This document shows positions 33,664 through 33,715 of a stretch of DNA of 33,715 nucleotides, piece by piece. The stretch's first letter is position 1, and each line of letters starts with the position of its first letter. Origin of the DNA: an uncultured Cycloclasticus sp. (GTDB lineage: Bacteria; Pseudomonadota; Gammaproteobacteria; Methylococcales; Cycloclasticaceae). Made by a program: the position numbers and the translations under genes. Location of the stretch: NCBI GenBank assembly GCA_913057515.1, contig CAJXOJ010000022.1, forward strand, positions 1 to 33,715. The letters run 5' to 3'. The notes under the pieces were generated by a model. The model worked only from the letters and a program-made list of their open reading frames with translations. It had not been told where the DNA came from and searched no databases.

Positions 33664-33715
33664 TGGGGTGGATGAAGGGACTCGAACCCTCGACAACCTG
33701 AGTCACAGTCAGGGG
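33664..33715 (-). tRNA. tRNA-His(GTG), 3' part, cut by the window end
   Basis: Read on the minus strand it shows an anticodon stem CCTGA/TCAGG with loop CTGTGAC (anticodon GTG), variable loop, T arm GAGGGTTCGAGTCCCTT, acceptor strand ATCCACC, discriminator C and encoded CCA (33664-33666). The C73 discriminator is the tRNA-His identity mark. The 5' half lies outside the window. Confidence 0.93.

Overview
The window looks like a contig end from a gammaproteobacterium of moderate to low GC. The right third carries a conserved chromosomal run (rsmJ, ftsK, lolA, rarA), and the window stops inside a tRNA-His gene. RsmJ, the ftsK-lolA-rarA order and the CCA-encoding tRNAs fit Gammaproteobacteria. 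A marine Thiotrichales-like lineage (Cycloclasticus or Methylophaga type) is only a guess. Almost every gene is on the minus strand. The first 46 bases are not biological: they read as an Illumina Nextera i7 index plus the Read 2 transposase adapter, so the contig begins at a library artefact.

Region 1 (47-7402) is the right-hand part of an integrated element. Its boundary is a 3' fragment of a tRNA-Leu(TAA) gene, from the anticodon loop to CCA (7347-7402), next to a tyrosine integrase with its own promoter. Inward lie a HigB-HigA toxin-antitoxin pair with a third, ribbon-helix-helix gene, an unknown 301-residue protein, and a replication/regulation operon: an AlpA-like helix-turn-helix protein, a Rha-type regulator, a 470-residue protein with a helix-turn-helix and polymerase-like motifs A, B and C, and two small proteins, one with an HGGxSTG motif. 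Beyond them is a repeat-rich stretch with about 70-bp imperfect repeats, alternating CG tracts and paired ACGGYAA motifs, which could be a replication origin. No capsid or conjugation genes are visible. The other end of the element is off the contig.

Region 2 (7415-21643) is a defence island. One tightly packed seven-gene operon reads hsdR, hsdS, hamA, hamB, hsdM, GIY-YIG/DUF4357 protein, unknown protein. It is a type I restriction-modification system with a two-gene Hachiman system (DUF1837 nuclease plus helicase) between the specificity and methylation genes. Junctions are overlaps or gaps of 2-3 bp, apart from 30 bp before the last gene. Upstream are an unknown helix-turn-helix protein, a class II Fic protein, and a broken second hsdM fused to an unrelated tail that may come from a DUF262 protein.

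Region 3 (22042-25238) is a nitrogen-related cluster: cynS (cyanase), a formate/nitrite-type channel, then a membrane-anchored PP2C phosphatase/Ser-Thr kinase fusion behind a terminator-like hairpin. A close match to a sigma-54 promoter lies upstream of cynS, which fits nitrogen control. The following 0.9 kb holds only degraded or very short reading frames.

Region 4 (25925-33715) is core chromosome: manC, a membrane-anchored FKBP isomerase, a BON-domain lipoprotein, rarA, lolA, ftsK, rsmJ and partial tRNA-His. No rRNA, CRISPR array or insertion sequence was seen.
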